Shown here in pieces: positions 38,701-50,898 of a DNA stretch of 64,000 bases. The position numbers and the translations under genes are program-made. Origin of the DNA: Raphanus sativus (taxonomy: Eukaryota > Streptophyta > Magnoliopsida > Brassicales > Brassicaceae); assembly GCF_000801105.2 (NCBI RefSeq), contig NC_079515.1:17755407-17819406 (forward strand), in the 5' to 3' direction. The notes beneath the pieces are model-generated. The model was given only the letters and a program-made list of their open reading frames with translations. It did no database searches and was not told the DNA's origin. The number at the start of each line of letters is the position of its first letter. The first letter of the stretch is position 1.

Positions 38701-39475
38701 AATGGTCGGATCAATCTCACTCTCGAAATTGGGGGTTGCGCGAGCCATGCAAGAACACGGGAATATATGTGCTGCTGAGAGTGAACTATGTTACTCGGAA
38801 ATCTCACACAGCTTCTCTTTGTGTGTTAGCCGATTGATAAGCCAATACGTCCGGTTTGATATCCGAAACAAGAGATATGACACATATCAGACTCGGCCCT
38901 ATCTTTCGTAGCATGCATTCCCATCGGTGTCGCAACTGATTCGGTAAGCTACTTGTCCGACTTTTTTTCTTCTAAAGAGGTATTCCTCCTTGCCTCTAGA
39001 CGCACTGGAATATGATCTGGGACTAATTCCTGAGACATCGATCAGGTCAGAGATCTTAGGAAACAAAAAACGAAACTTTACGACAGCTTTTTCCTAGAAG
39101 TAAGTGGAGTTAAGACAGCTCGTAACAGTATCGGAATACAATAGAATCCCTTCTTCCGGCCTTTATGCCAGGGGTTCCTCCTCCACCACTTAGCCGCGGA
39201 TTGCTGCCTGGGGTTCCTCCTTCCTCGCCTTACTACTGACTCCCTCCTCTCTACGTTCTATGTAGGTTGGTTTTGGTTGACGCGTTGAAGTAATGAAGAA
39301 AAGAATGAGATTGGTTCACCAAACAAAGGCGAGCAGTATAAGCCCTTCTCTGGCCCTGGGAAAAGCAGCAAACTAAGATTCTCCAATTTTCGTTAGTTTT
39401 CTCTCTCTTTTAATAGAGCGGAATTCTCCCAGGTTTCAGTCTCTTTCGCTTACTGACAATATAGATGAACATGCC
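38701..39475. other. Possible organellar (mitochondrial) DNA insertion
   Basis: An abrupt block of balanced base composition without homopolymer runs sits between AT-rich flanks. It has the look of plant mitochondrial non-coding DNA (for example GGGGGTTGCGCGAGCCATGC, CCAGGGGTTCCTCCTCCACC and a second GGGGTTCCTCCTTCC nearby). An open frame crosses 38700-38911 (GVARAMQEHGNICAAESEL). No gene was recognised, and the origin is inferred only from composition. Confidence 0.35.
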
Positions 39476-41770
39476 ATGCCCACCCCACCTCAGATCATTT
39501 AAAAGATGCATGTCCTCCTCTCATTTAATAATTTTATTAAAATTTAAATTTATGTATTTTCAATTTACTCAATATAAAAATACATTTTAAACTTATGTAT
39601 TTTCAATTTACTCAATATAAATTTTAGGTTCGTTAAACTTGTTTATAACAATTTAAAATGTCTTATGAATACTTTAAATTGATTTTAGGACGCTTTATTT
39701 ATTTTTAACATTTAATATATATTTAGTGTTATACTCGTTTATAGGGGCGGACGCATATTGTGGTCTACAGGGTCACGTGCCCCCAAATAATTTTTTTTTC
39801 CTGAAGTAGTTAGTACAAAACTTTAATATTCATTGTAATTAGCTTAAATTCAGTGAAAGTGCCTCCAACTCCTTCCAAATTTATTATAGTGCCCCCAGTT
39901 CCAAATGTTCCTAAATCCGTCGCCACTTAACCTGCAAGATTTCCTATGAACAACGGTTAAACCATTTTTCTCGTTTAGAACTACACTATGAATATTGAAT
40001 CCAATATTGCATACAATAACACGTTCATAAAAGCTTTGTGGGTATATATTCTTTATTTTTCATATTCTAATATTTTCAAAAATATAAACGAGAATCATCC
40101 ATATTGGGTAAACTGATATAAAGTTAACCAAAATATGATACAATTCTTCTCATATTTAGCAATAAAAAAAGCTACAATATTCCGTTGACATACAAAAGCT
40201 ATATCTTTTAACAAAAACATATAAACAGAATATAATATCTACATTAAACGTTCAAAATCAGGGAATTCACATAATATTCCCTAATATATCAGAAATACAG
40301 CATATAGAACATGCACTTTTAATTTTAAAAAAAAACATGCACTTTTTGAAATTTAAATTTATACTATTAAAACAAAAAAGCGTTTTTTTTAAGTGTCCTT
40401 CTGTTTTAGAAATATTTACAATATAATGCCAGTGTCTTATTTTAAATATATGCTTTTAATTAAATTCAAATTTACTATTATAATTATTTCTTTTATAACT
40501 ATTCTAACTACCATTTCAGCTACTGTTTCCGTTTCATTTTAATTGTCGTTCTAGGTTTATGTACACGGATTAATAAAATATATGATTTTATATATTTCCA
40601 AAATAAAGCACAATTATCTATACACCTAACCATATTTCAACCAATAGAAAAATAAAGTGGAAAGTTTTTTTAATAAATTTTGCATTGAAACTCTAAAGCG
40701 ACATCTATTTTGAAACGAAAATTTTTCGTTAACAACGACAATTAAATCGAAACGAAAGGAGTATTATAGTTGCAAATATTTTTCAAATCAATAACAAACA
40801 ATAGAATCTGTAAAATATAAATTCATAAACATTGATATTTACAACATAGGATATTGTAGTTGCAAACACGTGAACATAATTACAGCTAAAATCAGATTTA
40901 TTATTAGTTTTACGAAGCTGCGTATCAGGTAAAGCCAGAAAGCTTGAGGACGATGGAAGATTATAATTATAGTTACCAGATGAAAATTTTATCTTCTAAT
41001 TCGAAACGTAAACATAAACTATTATGTATAAGTATTTAATAAAAAGATTATAAGAATTTATTCAAAAGGACGACAGCAAACATAGTTCAATAAATCAATC
41101 CATATCAAAACAATTAAACTGTAAATCTTAAAACATATATTATCAATACATATATCAACAAACATGTTATATGTTGAAATCATCATATCACATCAAACAT
41201 ACTAGCTGTAAATCTGAAAATATATATTATTAATACATATATCATTGAACATATAGGATTTTTAGCATGCTTTTTTCTAACAAAATAAGCGACAAAAATA
41301 TGAAAAATGAAAACAAGATATTGTATATTGTTATAGAAATTAAATTAAAAAAAAAATCTCGGAATTTGTTAGTATTAGTTACAATTAAAATAATTTTGGT
41401 TAAAAAGCTTAGATCGAAAATAATACAATTTTTTTATTATTTTATGGGAATAAAAAGGAAACGAATGATCAGGAATGTTAATTTTTTTTTTTGAAAAATG
41501 GAATTGTTGATATTCAACATCAACAATAACTATTTCCATATTTTATAATAGTGAATCCGATTAGTTACGAGACAAATCGTGTTTCTGAAGAATACATTGC
41601 GTATTTAAAAAACAAACAAAGATTTGTAAATATATAATATGCTCTAGAATATTTTTCATATAATGGTTTTAATATTTGGGATATCCAGAAAACTAAACTT
41701 TACGGTTATAAAAAAAATTAACCGTATATATTTTTAATAGTATGGATGGCATCTAAAAAATATATCAAGA
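39476..41770. other. AT-rich intergenic region
   Basis: No gene seen. TTATGTATTTTCAATTTACT occurs at about 39551 and 39594 as a short direct repeat. A Helitron-like start TATACTATTAAAAC at about 40361 lacks a matching end. Confidence 0.4.
39743..39928. mobile_element. Possible hAT-type MITE
   Basis: Ends AGGGGCGGACGC and TCCGTCGCCACTT are roughly inverted, with internal GTGCCCCCA repeated (39778, 39891), a pattern seen in small hAT-derived elements of plants. No clean 8-bp target duplication was found. Confidence 0.35.
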
Positions 41771-41790
41771 CCTAAAATTCATAAATATTT

Positions 41791-42127
41791 TTTTTTTGAT
41801 TGAATATCAAATTTATTGATCAAAAGGCTCATTTACAAGTAAGGAAGAAAAAGATCTAACCTATTAAGTGTTCAAGAATAAAAGAATGATCAATTTTGTA
41901 TTAAGAGCTAACTTGAAACCATCTCCGACGAAGTCCTTCTAGAGGATGCCCCATGGTGTACCGCAGTGAGGATATGCGATTCCGTATCTGCTTGTCAATA
42001 GCTCGTTTCATCTTCTCCACCGTGATCCCAGACCCTCCATGACGGCGCGAGTTCCGCTCTCTCCATATAGCATAAAGAACTGTTTGGAACACCATTCTCC
42101 TTAGTACAGAGTCAATGAAAAAAAAAA
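41791..42127 (-). mobile_element. Severely 5'-truncated LINE with 17-bp target duplication
   Basis: AAAATTCATAAATATTT occurs at 41774-41790 and again at 42128-42144. Between them is the 3' end of an L1-type LINE on minus, its poly(A) seen as T's at about 41788-41797. The remaining coding part (41901-42095) is the end of the zf-RVT region: MVFQTVLYAIWRERNSRRHG and LRRRWFQVSS, close to the ends of the two other LINEs in the window. Confidence 0.88.
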
Positions 42128-42144
42128 AAAATTCATAAATATTT

Positions 42145-43650
42145 AAATGTCTAATATGAAAAATTCACTGTAGAACATGATTCAAATTATATGGTTTCCC
42201 ATAAACAATTAGAATAAAATCAGTGATTTTCAAGAAATATTTTTTTTTTGGGTAGAAACATGTAAAACAAAAATATAAAATAAAATCATGCGATTCACAT
42301 AAAAAATGGAAAACATAGTAGAACTTAGAATATGTAAAACATAGTAAGCTAGATTTATGATAAGCAAAATAATCAAAAAGCAAAAAAAAAAAGAAGAAGA
42401 AAAAAAAGAGATACATAGTTAGGAGAAGAAGAGGACAATAAAACTGAAAACTTAATTTCTTATTTAAAATTTAGAATACAAAAGAGATTCAAAAATAATT
42501 AAAAACTAAAAAAATATAAAAGTTATTTATTGATTTAACCATTGATTCTACTGGTAACCGAATTCCGAGTTTTAGTGTTTTTTGCAGGTTTTATTGAATA
42601 TTTATTTTTTCACAAAATCAAAATCGGATTTATCTTGGGTCATCGGGTTTACCAGTTCAACCGTGGGTTTGGGTCGGGTTTTAAAAGACTGCCAAAACTG
42701 TACCCTGAACTGAATAAAAAATCAGAGCTGAAATCGAAGCGAAATTATAAAAATGGTTTTTATTTCTCTAAAACCTAAAAACAGAAATCAAACCAAAAAC
42801 CGAACGGACACCTGAATATTTAAAACATAATAAATTTATTAATTATTAATTATATATATAATTATAATTTATATATAATAATATCTAAAAACCAAATTAC
42901 TCTAGTTACCTGATTTTTTGTGGTTTTCCGGAGTTAACTTTGGTTTTAAAGCGTTTAGGATTTTTTTCCTTTAACCTCGAATTAAAGCCGATCTATTTCT
43001 AATTCGTTTCCACTACAATATTTATAAAGAAATAAAAACATGACCAAAATCCGACATTGTCTGAACTGATTTGATCCAAAAATGTGTGGATCCTTAAAGG
43101 GTCTTAAACATTTTAACCAGAATAACGCAAAAACCAAATAACCTGAATCAAAAACACAAATGCCCAAAATTATGATTCGTCAAAATATATTACTTTCAGT
43201 TATAGATATTAAAACTGAAATATTAAAATTTAAACTAAAAATGATAGTAATTTTTAAATTGAAAAATGTTATTCTGCGTTTAGATAAAAATCTAGTATAT
43301 ATCAAAAAACAATAGTAATATGAGCACAAGTCACTAGGCAGGTTTGGTGACTTTGTTTCTTGGGAATGCTATAACAGTCTCACAGTCTCCTTGAAATAAA
43401 TCACTGTTATACATAGAAGTTTGAGTTTCGACTTCGGCCCCATCAATTTATCTGATAAACTGGTAACAAGAGATCGAGTTACCTCCTAACTTTAGTCGGA
43501 CGATTCCAAACTCCGACTAGATAATGTCATAACTAATTCATTATGTAACAATAATTGCATTTATTGGGAGCCTACTAGATTAAACCAATAGAATGCTTCA
43601 AAAAATATTGTACTTTAGTAAAAAAATTGTAATGGTTGCTATTAATTTAT
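42145..43650. other. AT-rich intergenic region
   Basis: No gene seen. 42540-43160 has the GGTTTGGGTCGGGTTTT-type repeat vocabulary. A CTAGT end with a weak hairpin near 43299 could be an eroded Helitron 3' end. Confidence 0.35.
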
Positions 43651-43652
43651 TA

Positions 43653-44225
43653 CTCTCTCTGTTTCATAATAAATGTCATTTTTTTTATTGTTAGACCAAA
43701 AGTGTCCTCTTATAATTGCAATGCAATGTAAATTATACTTATTTTCAATTGAAAATTAATTATAAACTGTATTGATTTTATAAATAATTTTATATATCTC
43801 AACTACGATTAGTCAGAAATGTGTAATTAACACTCTCTCCGTTTTTTAAAGTTACATATTCTACAAAAAAAATTGTTTCAAAAAAATCTATTTCTACATT
43901 TTCAATGCATGTTTTATTATTTAATTGCAAACTTAAAAAAAAATTAATTGCACTTATTGAATTTTTATTGGCTTAAAATTATGGAAGAATGATAAACACA
44001 AAAATATGCAAATTTAATGTGTTTTAATAAAATGTGTGAAAAATCTATAATATGTAACTTTAAAAAACGGAAGGAGTAACAACTTACATATATTTCCGTC
44101 ACTTTATTTATCTGTGTGAAAAATGCTTAAATATAATTGGTCAGAAATATATAATTAATAACAATTTACATGTATTTTAATTATTTTTTAATTTTAAAAT
44201 GACACTTATTCAGAAATAGATAGAG
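43653..44225. mobile_element. Stowaway-like MITE carrying a second MITE
   Basis: Left terminus CTCTCTCTGTTTCATAATAA plus ATGTCATTTT is matched in reverse complement at the right end (AAAATGACACTTATTCAG...GATAGAG). TA flanks both ends (43651-43652 and 44226-44227), as expected for Tc1/mariner-type Stowaway elements. Without the inner element the outer one is about 330 bp. Confidence 0.75.
43833..44076. mobile_element. Inner MITE nested in the Stowaway-like element
   Basis: CTCTCTCCGTTTTTTAAAGT plus TACATATT at the left is matched by AATATGTAACTTTAAAAAAC plus GGAAGGAG (with small differences) at the right. TAACA flanks it on both sides (43828-43832, 44077-44081). It is 244 bp and non-coding. 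Confidence 0.8.
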
Positions 44226-45857
44226 TATTAAATAAATGGTGAATTTGCGAGATGAACAAATTCATAACGAAAATTAAGTAGATGACACTGATGTTGACAT
44301 AATGAAGAAAGTATCATTTGTGCTTCAATTTGTCCGGTTGTACCTTATTCAACTACAAGTCATCGGTAAAAAATGAAAAAAAGAGATGACATCAACACTT
44401 TAAGATGTGGACATTTTTAATAGACAGCTGTTTAGAATGTGAGACATAGACAGCTGTTTAGAATGTGTTTCCTATCTCTAATTAATAAATCTATATTCTA
44501 CTCGGATTATAAACCAACTATAATGTGTAACTGTTGTACTATATTACACCATATCCATCCACTTAAATATTCCTAACCTGGATATGTCAACCTACATCCA
44601 AGATATAAACAATTTTTCACGTTTTCAAATATCAAATGTACACAGGTTCATCTCACTATACTATATGGTGGATATAGTATAGCACGTTTACAATGTATTG
44701 TGAAGTAAATTCTAGTTCTCATTCAATAATTCAGGAGACTTTAATAGGAAGGTTAAACAAATGTTATATTGCTATAATATTGAGTAGAATAGAATGACAT
44801 TACAACATGGATAGCCATATCACCGAAATATTGTAGAGCTCCAACCCAACACACAACTCGTAAGTGTTAAACCTAGACCCAACTTTTGAATACTAAACCC
44901 TAAACTGCTATCACTAAACTCAAACCTCAACCCCCACCTTCCAAATACCAAGCCTTAAATCCTAATTAATAAACCCTAAACTTAAGTACAGATCATAAAC
45001 CCAAATAGAATAGAACAAAATACATAGTATAGTACATATTGGTGAACAAAATAGTATACTTTTTATTAATCGTCAAATGGAACAATACATGATAAGATCT
45101 CTAAACCCAAACCTGAACCCCACCTTCCAAATACTAAAACCTAAATCATAATCATTAAACCCTAAACCCTAGTGTAGACCCTAAACCCAAATAGAATAAA
45201 ACAATATATATAGTATGGTACATATTGATGAACAAAATAGAACATTCTTTACTAAACCCTAAATCTTAATCACTAAACCCCAAACTCAAGTATAAAACCT
45301 AAACCCAAATAGAATGGAACAAACTAAACTCAAATCTCAACCCCCACCTTCCAGATACTAAACCTAAATATTAATCACTAAACCCTAAATCCAAGTATAA
45401 ACACTAAACCCAAATAGAATGGAACAAACTAAACCCAAATAGAATAGAACAAACTAAACCCAAACCTGAACTTCCACCTTCTAAATACTAAACCATAAAT
45501 CTCAATCACTAAACCCTAAACTCAATCACTAAACCCTAAAGCATTTATATTCCAAATACTAAACCCTAAATCTCAATCACTAAAAATAATACATTTTTTA
45601 TTAATTGTTAAATGGAACGATATATGATAAAATGTATAGTAACAAACTATTTTGCATTACATAACATGAATATAACATTTATAATACATACTGTTTTACT
45701 ATTCTATTCCATATACATATAATAGAATAGAACACAATGTTACAAAAACTGTTAATCTTCTCCATCAATTCTGGGTAATTTACAGTGATAAAAATAAGTG
45801 TAACAAGCGACATCTATGGGATTAGTACATGTAACCGCCTAGTAAACCGAAAAGATT
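44226..45857. other. Intergenic region with degenerate telomere-like repeats
   Basis: No gene seen. Between about 44860 and 45600 AAACCCTAAA-type words (plant telomere repeat) alternate with AACCCAAATAGAATAGAAC and CCACCTTCCAAATACTAAA phrases, repeated at least five times. TAATCGTCAAATGGAAC (45067) and TAATTGTTAAATGGAAC (45601) show a larger duplication. Confidence 0.6.
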
Positions 45858-46266
45858 ATGGCGATGGAAGGAAGAGCTGACACACCTCGTGGCGGCGGCG
45901 TTTACGTCGTCGGCGACTCCATAGATTTCAGACACGCCAAGCGACCCGTTGCAGATGGGTATGTTACTTTCTCGTCTTTTCTGTAAATTTTGAAAGCAGT
46001 AAACCAACAACTCAGACAACTGAATCCTCTTCGCAAATGCCTTTTGTTAGTTGAGTTAGTGTCGAGATTGTAATTAGAGAACACAGTGGAAACAATCTGG
46101 CAAGAAACTACTCAAAAGATTGTAATTCTGGAAGAGACACGTTCTATTTTTTCAGAATAGTAATTATTAATTTAATTTTTTTTGTAGCAGGTTTCTCCGG
46201 TTTCAAGCAGGAACAATACAGCAATATTATATAAAAGACATGTGGAACAGTGAAAAGTTAAAGTAA
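45858..46266 (+). CDS. Candidate small two-exon gene, about 58 codons, unknown function
   Basis: ATG at 45858 opens MAMEGRADTPRGGGVYVVGD and continues SIDFRHAKRPVADG, a GC-rich coding-looking stretch in AT-rich DNA. It ends at a donor GG|GTATGT (intron from 45959). A pyrimidine-rich acceptor TTTTTTTTGTAGCAG at 46176-46190 resumes the same frame with FLRFQAGTIQQYYIK and DMWNSEKLK, then TAA at 46264-46266. Two acceptors three bases apart (NAGNAG) both keep the frame, adding Arg or not. The sum is 177 or 180 nt. I do not recognise the protein: no signal peptide or membrane segment, a basic character and an aromatic C-terminal half. It could instead be the first exons of a longer decayed gene or a captured fragment. 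The upstream ATG at 45858 has a purine at -3. Confidence 0.5.
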
Positions 46267-46476
46267 TTAGCTACTCAATAAATTATTAATTATTTGATGA
46301 CTGTAGAATGCAATTTTCTTTAAATAAATAGATATGAAGTGCACGGCTCATAATAAACCCAAGCCGTGTAAATTTCGGGTTGATGAGTCAATGCTGCGTC
46401 ACGTGAGATCTTGAAGTCTTAACCACTCACTGCGTTACAAGATCTCCAAATCAAACAAAATCTAGTTTAGTTTACG

Positions 46477-47316
46477 AACAAAACTTAGCTTCACCTCCTA
46501 AGGTGAACCTCTACATTCACCCACCAATAAAAATTAGTTAGTTGAGATTTGATATCTCTTAAAAAAAGAAACCAAGTAATAAGCATTTAATGAAATAAAA
46601 TTATGTTTTTAGATAAATAAAAAAATAGTAGCAATTATAAAAAAATATATTTTTTTAATATTGATAAATCCGTCAGAAATACTAAATCCTAAACCCTAAA
46701 TTCTAAATACTAAACCCTAATTAAACCCTTAGGAAAAGCCTGAACCCTTGGGGAAATCTTATACCCTAAATCGTTAATCTTAAACCCTAAACCCTTAATC
46801 ATAAACCATAATTTTAAACCCTAAATTCTAAACATGAAACCCTAAACCCTAAACTCTTTTACAAATAGTAAATCATAAACCCTTAATCCTAAACCATAAA
46901 CCATTTTAGAATTTAGGATTTAGGGTTTAGTACTAGGAGTTATGATTTAGGGTTTATGGATTAGGATTTAGTTTATGATTTAAAGTTTGGTTTAAATTTA
47001 AGGGTTTAGGGTATAGGATTTGTCCAAGGATTCATGCTTTTCCCAAGGGTTTAGGGTTTATTATTTAAAATTTAAGGTTTAAGGTTTAGAATTTAGGGTT
47101 TAGGGTTTAGTATTTTCTGATGGATTTATCAATATTAAAAATATATATATTTTTATAATTGCTACTATTTTTTTATTTATCTAAAACCATAATTTTATTT
47201 CATTAAATTCTTATTACTTGGTTTCCTTTTTTAAAAGATATCAAATTTCAATTAACTAATTCATTATTGGTGGTGAATGTAGAGGTTAATTTTAGGGGTG
47301 AAGCTAAGTTTTGTTT
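46477..47316. mobile_element. Foldback (long inverted repeat) MULE-like element rich in telomere-like words
   Basis: The two halves are near-complete inverted copies of about 420 bp. The left arm starts AACAAAACTTAGCTTCACC, the right ends GGTGAAGCTAAGTTTTGTT. TTAGTTTACG flanks both ends (46467-46476, 47317-47326), a 9-10-bp target duplication, the size made by Mutator-like elements. The inner half of each arm is filled with AAACCCTAAA (left) or TTTAGGGTTT (right) words. It is non-coding; the fold point is near 46905. Confidence 0.85.
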
Positions 47317-47326
47317 TTAGTTTACG

Positions 47327-48132
47327 GTAAAAATGAGATAACAAACGGAGGGACCACAAAATCAATAAAACAAGTCCTTACTTCTGCGAAAATATAATTA
47401 AAAACTACGGTTACTTAGTCGATAAACGTTGCAATTAGCGCATGACAAGTGAATAAATGATTGATATGATCGGTGCAAAACAAAATGTATTTAGTCAACA
47501 AGATCAAATGATAAAAGCAATTGTTAGATGGAATCTTTAATTTTCTATGTCATCAGTTACTATATCGTTTTGGTTAATTAGAATTAAGATACCATGTGAA
47601 AGTTTAATGGTTTCCATATTAATCTGTGGCTGTGATATTAAATTATGTATTCGATAATGAGACAAAGCATCATTGCAAAACACATATACTTAACAAATTT
47701 GCATAATCTCGTTTTATAATCATATATTCATATGGTCACCTATTATCATAATTTGTAAAATGTCCAGGCTAATATTCGTTCGAACCTGGATTGATAATAT
47801 GAAATTATCTCTTAGTTTCAGTTAATTAGTAAAACATAGAGTAGAGCATCCAATCATGGGCAAAGAGAAAGAATAGCATTTCTAGCCATTGCTATTTTTA
47901 ATTTATAATAACATTTAAAATCAAAATTACTCAAACTCATTTCTATTTTTTCTTTATTATATAAATTGCTAATTTTATTTTATATTTAAAAGTAAAAATA
48001 ACAATTTTTACTATATATTTTGAAGAATGCTATTTTAGAAAAATATACCAGAATAAATTTCATATCTATTATATTTTTCTTTTTTGAAAAATAGCAAAAT
48101 ATATGGAAGATGGTCTTAGTTTATCCGATTTG
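47327..48132. other. AT-rich intergenic stretch
   Basis: No gene, RNA gene or element edge seen. Confidence 0.4.
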
Positions 48133-48145
48133 TAAAGTTACAAAA

Positions 48146-48355
48146 AAAATTTTGAAAAAGAAGGGTTAAATCCGGGTCAATGATGACACAAGCCTAATCT
48201 CCGGATGGAGATACAGTCCACAAATAGAACATCTCCTGGGCATTCAAATGAACCGAAAGCTATGGATCCATATCCGTGTGGCCAGTGAAAATCGAATCCG
48301 GAACCGTATTGAAGCTGAAGCTTTCTCAAGTACCACTAGACTAACTCCGCTGGTT
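48146..48355 (-). mobile_element. tRNA-derived SINE with 13-bp target duplication
   Basis: TAAAGTTACAAAA occurs at 48133-48145 and 48356-48368. On the minus strand the insert starts AACCAGCGGAGTTAGTCTAG. It has box A TAGTCTAGTGG (48333-48343) and box B GGATTCGATTTTC (48287-48299), about 35 bases apart, then a tRNA-unrelated body and a T-rich 3' end. Length 210 bp. These are the defining features of plant SINEs, transcribed by RNA polymerase III and moved by LINE proteins. Confidence 0.88.
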
Positions 48356-49302
48356 TAAAGTTACAAAATTACAAGGTTTGAAATTAAAGTAGCCCATGTG
48401 ATCACTCGAATCATTTTCATTATACAGATATGAATCTATCTGTTTTCACCCATTGAGCACATGTGTGACGTTCGAGCTTACTTGGTATCAGATCAGTACG
48501 TGTTGCAAGTTATTAAAACAATTCTCAGTCATATGTCAGACTATATAGTTGTGTTGGTGGTTTGTCATTCATATAAATTGGTCATATTTGGTGTAAAGTA
48601 CTCGTTTTATTTAGTTTTTTAAAAAGTACTCGTTTTATTTTCACAATCAGATAGTAACATAACATCATAAACACTTCAAAAAAAACATAACATCATATAA
48701 AAAAATGATGACGTATTCCCTCAACTTTATTCCATTATATTTTTCTAGTATTCGGCATGTCCGTTATTTGACATTTAATTTAAGAAAATTGAAGCATATG
48801 TTATCTTAATTAAATAATTCTCAAGAGTTTTTATTTTTGTACTAGTGAATTTGTTTGAAGAAAGTATACTAGGATCGGTAACAAGTAACAACCAAAAACT
48901 AGGCTCACATATAACTCAAACCCGGAAAGAATGTTTAGGCTATGAAAAAGTAAGTTTAGATTCTATCCACTGGAATTTACCGTCGCACAAGAATCTGCCA
49001 CTTATTAAATTAAATAAATACAAGTAACTTATAAAAACTAATATACGTATATATAGTATGATGTTAGTCGATTCAGTGACGTTTGAAAAAAAAAATGATG
49101 GGCCTTCGTCATTGTACGTACTCGACAACATGCGTGGCGATGACTCACCTTATCCATATTACTTTTATAGTACTCCTTGTATAACTTGAGAAGGTAACAG
49201 TTTTTTGGCAATCTTGAGAAGGTAAGCTTTTTGTTTATTTTGCTAAATGCGAGTCATTAATATTTATTTATTAAAATAGCTATGAAACAAAATAAACAAA
49301 TA

Positions 49303-49549
49303 TACTCATTCTTTTTCATAAAAGTGTCACTTTAATATTCTTACACAAATTAAAAAAATAATTGAAATACATATAATTTTTCATTAATTACATATGTTGA
49401 ACCAATAGTATTTGAGATAAATGAAGTATTTATAAAATCAATGCATTTTTAATTAATATTAAGCTGAAAGTTGTATTAAATTACAAAATGACATTTTTTA
49501 ACAAGAAAAAAAATGCTAAAATGACATTTAATATAAAACACAGAGAGTA
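49303..49549. mobile_element. Stowaway-like MITE, degenerate
   Basis: TACTCATTCTTTTTCATAAA plus AGTGTCACTTT at the left is matched in reverse complement by AAATGACATTTAATATAAAA plus CACAGAGAGTA at the right. Similar to the outer MITE at 43653-44225. Confidence 0.6.
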
Positions 49550-50863
49550 TGTGTTATAACCATTGTAAACTTTTGACAAAAAACCATAGTAAATCTCACA
49601 AGTTCATAAGTTATTTTTCTTGATTTTTTTTCAAATTTTAATTATATAATCTCATAGGTTAGCAATTTTACATGACTATATAAATGTTTAAGATTATTGT
49701 TGAAATATTCTTTCTTAAAAAATCTTATTCAAATATTTCTTTTGAGATTTTAATCTATTGTTAGCTATGTAAAAATTCTAAATGGTAAAGCTATCAGATT
49801 TTTGAAAAACTATTTGGAGAATAGTTTGAATTTAAGGATATTTCTGATTTATAGAAGCGTATTGATTAATTTCTAAAAAGAAGTGCAGTTTATGAATATC
49901 CTCTTTTTCGGGTATTCAAATGAGTTCAAAGTAAAAATTTATATCTATGTGGTTGTCCATGAACCACATAATGAATAGTTTAAATTTTGATATGTGATCT
50001 CCTGATTACAAAAAGGCAGAAGAGTTAACTCACGTACAACTAGTTTTATTTTCAATCTTCTTATAGATTTTCTTTGTCAACATATATTTTCTTAAGGGAT
50101 AGCATGCTTGGTATTCAACGAAGAAGATATGCCACCTTTCTTTTAAAAAGAAGCTACGCTGGAGGCTCCTCTTTTTGTCAACGCCATTTAGTGACCAATA
50201 TGACAAAACGTCATTCATTTACTACACATACTTGATACTTCATTACTTCTCATATATATTTATATCAGGTATACGTATATGATATATCTTATGCAAATTC
50301 ATGCCGATATCCGAACTGCTAGTTATATTGGTAGAAGTTTTTTCTCAAAGGGTGCGGTGCATGTGCTAGATTCTAGCCTCCGCAGTTTCAAGAAGGGAAT
50401 TAAACAATCGGGTTTTGTTCTTGGTCCAAGGAAATTATGGCTTCGGTCCAAAACCTTTTGAATTAGAAAAAAAGAAATTCATACCAGTGTGTTTTAACAT
50501 ATTTTTGTCGATACAATATTGTCTGTATATGTATATAAGTGCGTATAGATACGTATCGTATTTTGGCTTCTGAGGCTCCTTCAGATATCCGTCGGGCAAC
50601 GATCAAGCTCAATAGACAATTTAAAGCTCAATATAAATATATTACTTCTTTTTATATAGAAACATAGCTTTCAAATCTAACCTAAATAAATATTTGTCGT
50701 CGAAAAGGAAGCTTCATATGAATTATTTTAAAAGCTTGAGACTCTTTTTCCGTTTTATATTATTGTAAAAATTTTAACTTAAAACTGTACAAAACTACTA
50801 ATGACTAAATGTTGGTATAAATATTGAAGTTCTTAAAACTTATAATTGACTACTTGAAGCGAT

Positions 50864-50866
<3 letters not shown>

Positions 50867-50895
<29 letters not shown>
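50867..50895. repeat. (AT)n microsatellite
   Basis: About 14 AT units, seen directly. Confidence 0.9.

Positions 50896-50898
<3 letters not shown>

Noticed and set aside
40356..40420. Helitron-like start TATACTATTAAAACAAAAAAGC.
   Set aside because: The first bases are TT rather than TC and no hairpin plus CTAG end was found to the right.
43330..43490. Possible SINE or tRNA-like sequence with GAGTTTCGACTTCGGCCC as box B.
   Set aside because: No convincing box A at the right distance and no target duplication.
46370..46450. Minus-strand tRNA-like GTAACGCAGTGAGTGGTTAAG.
   Set aside because: Box B is poor and the cloverleaf cannot be drawn; flanks show no duplication. Might be an eroded SINE.
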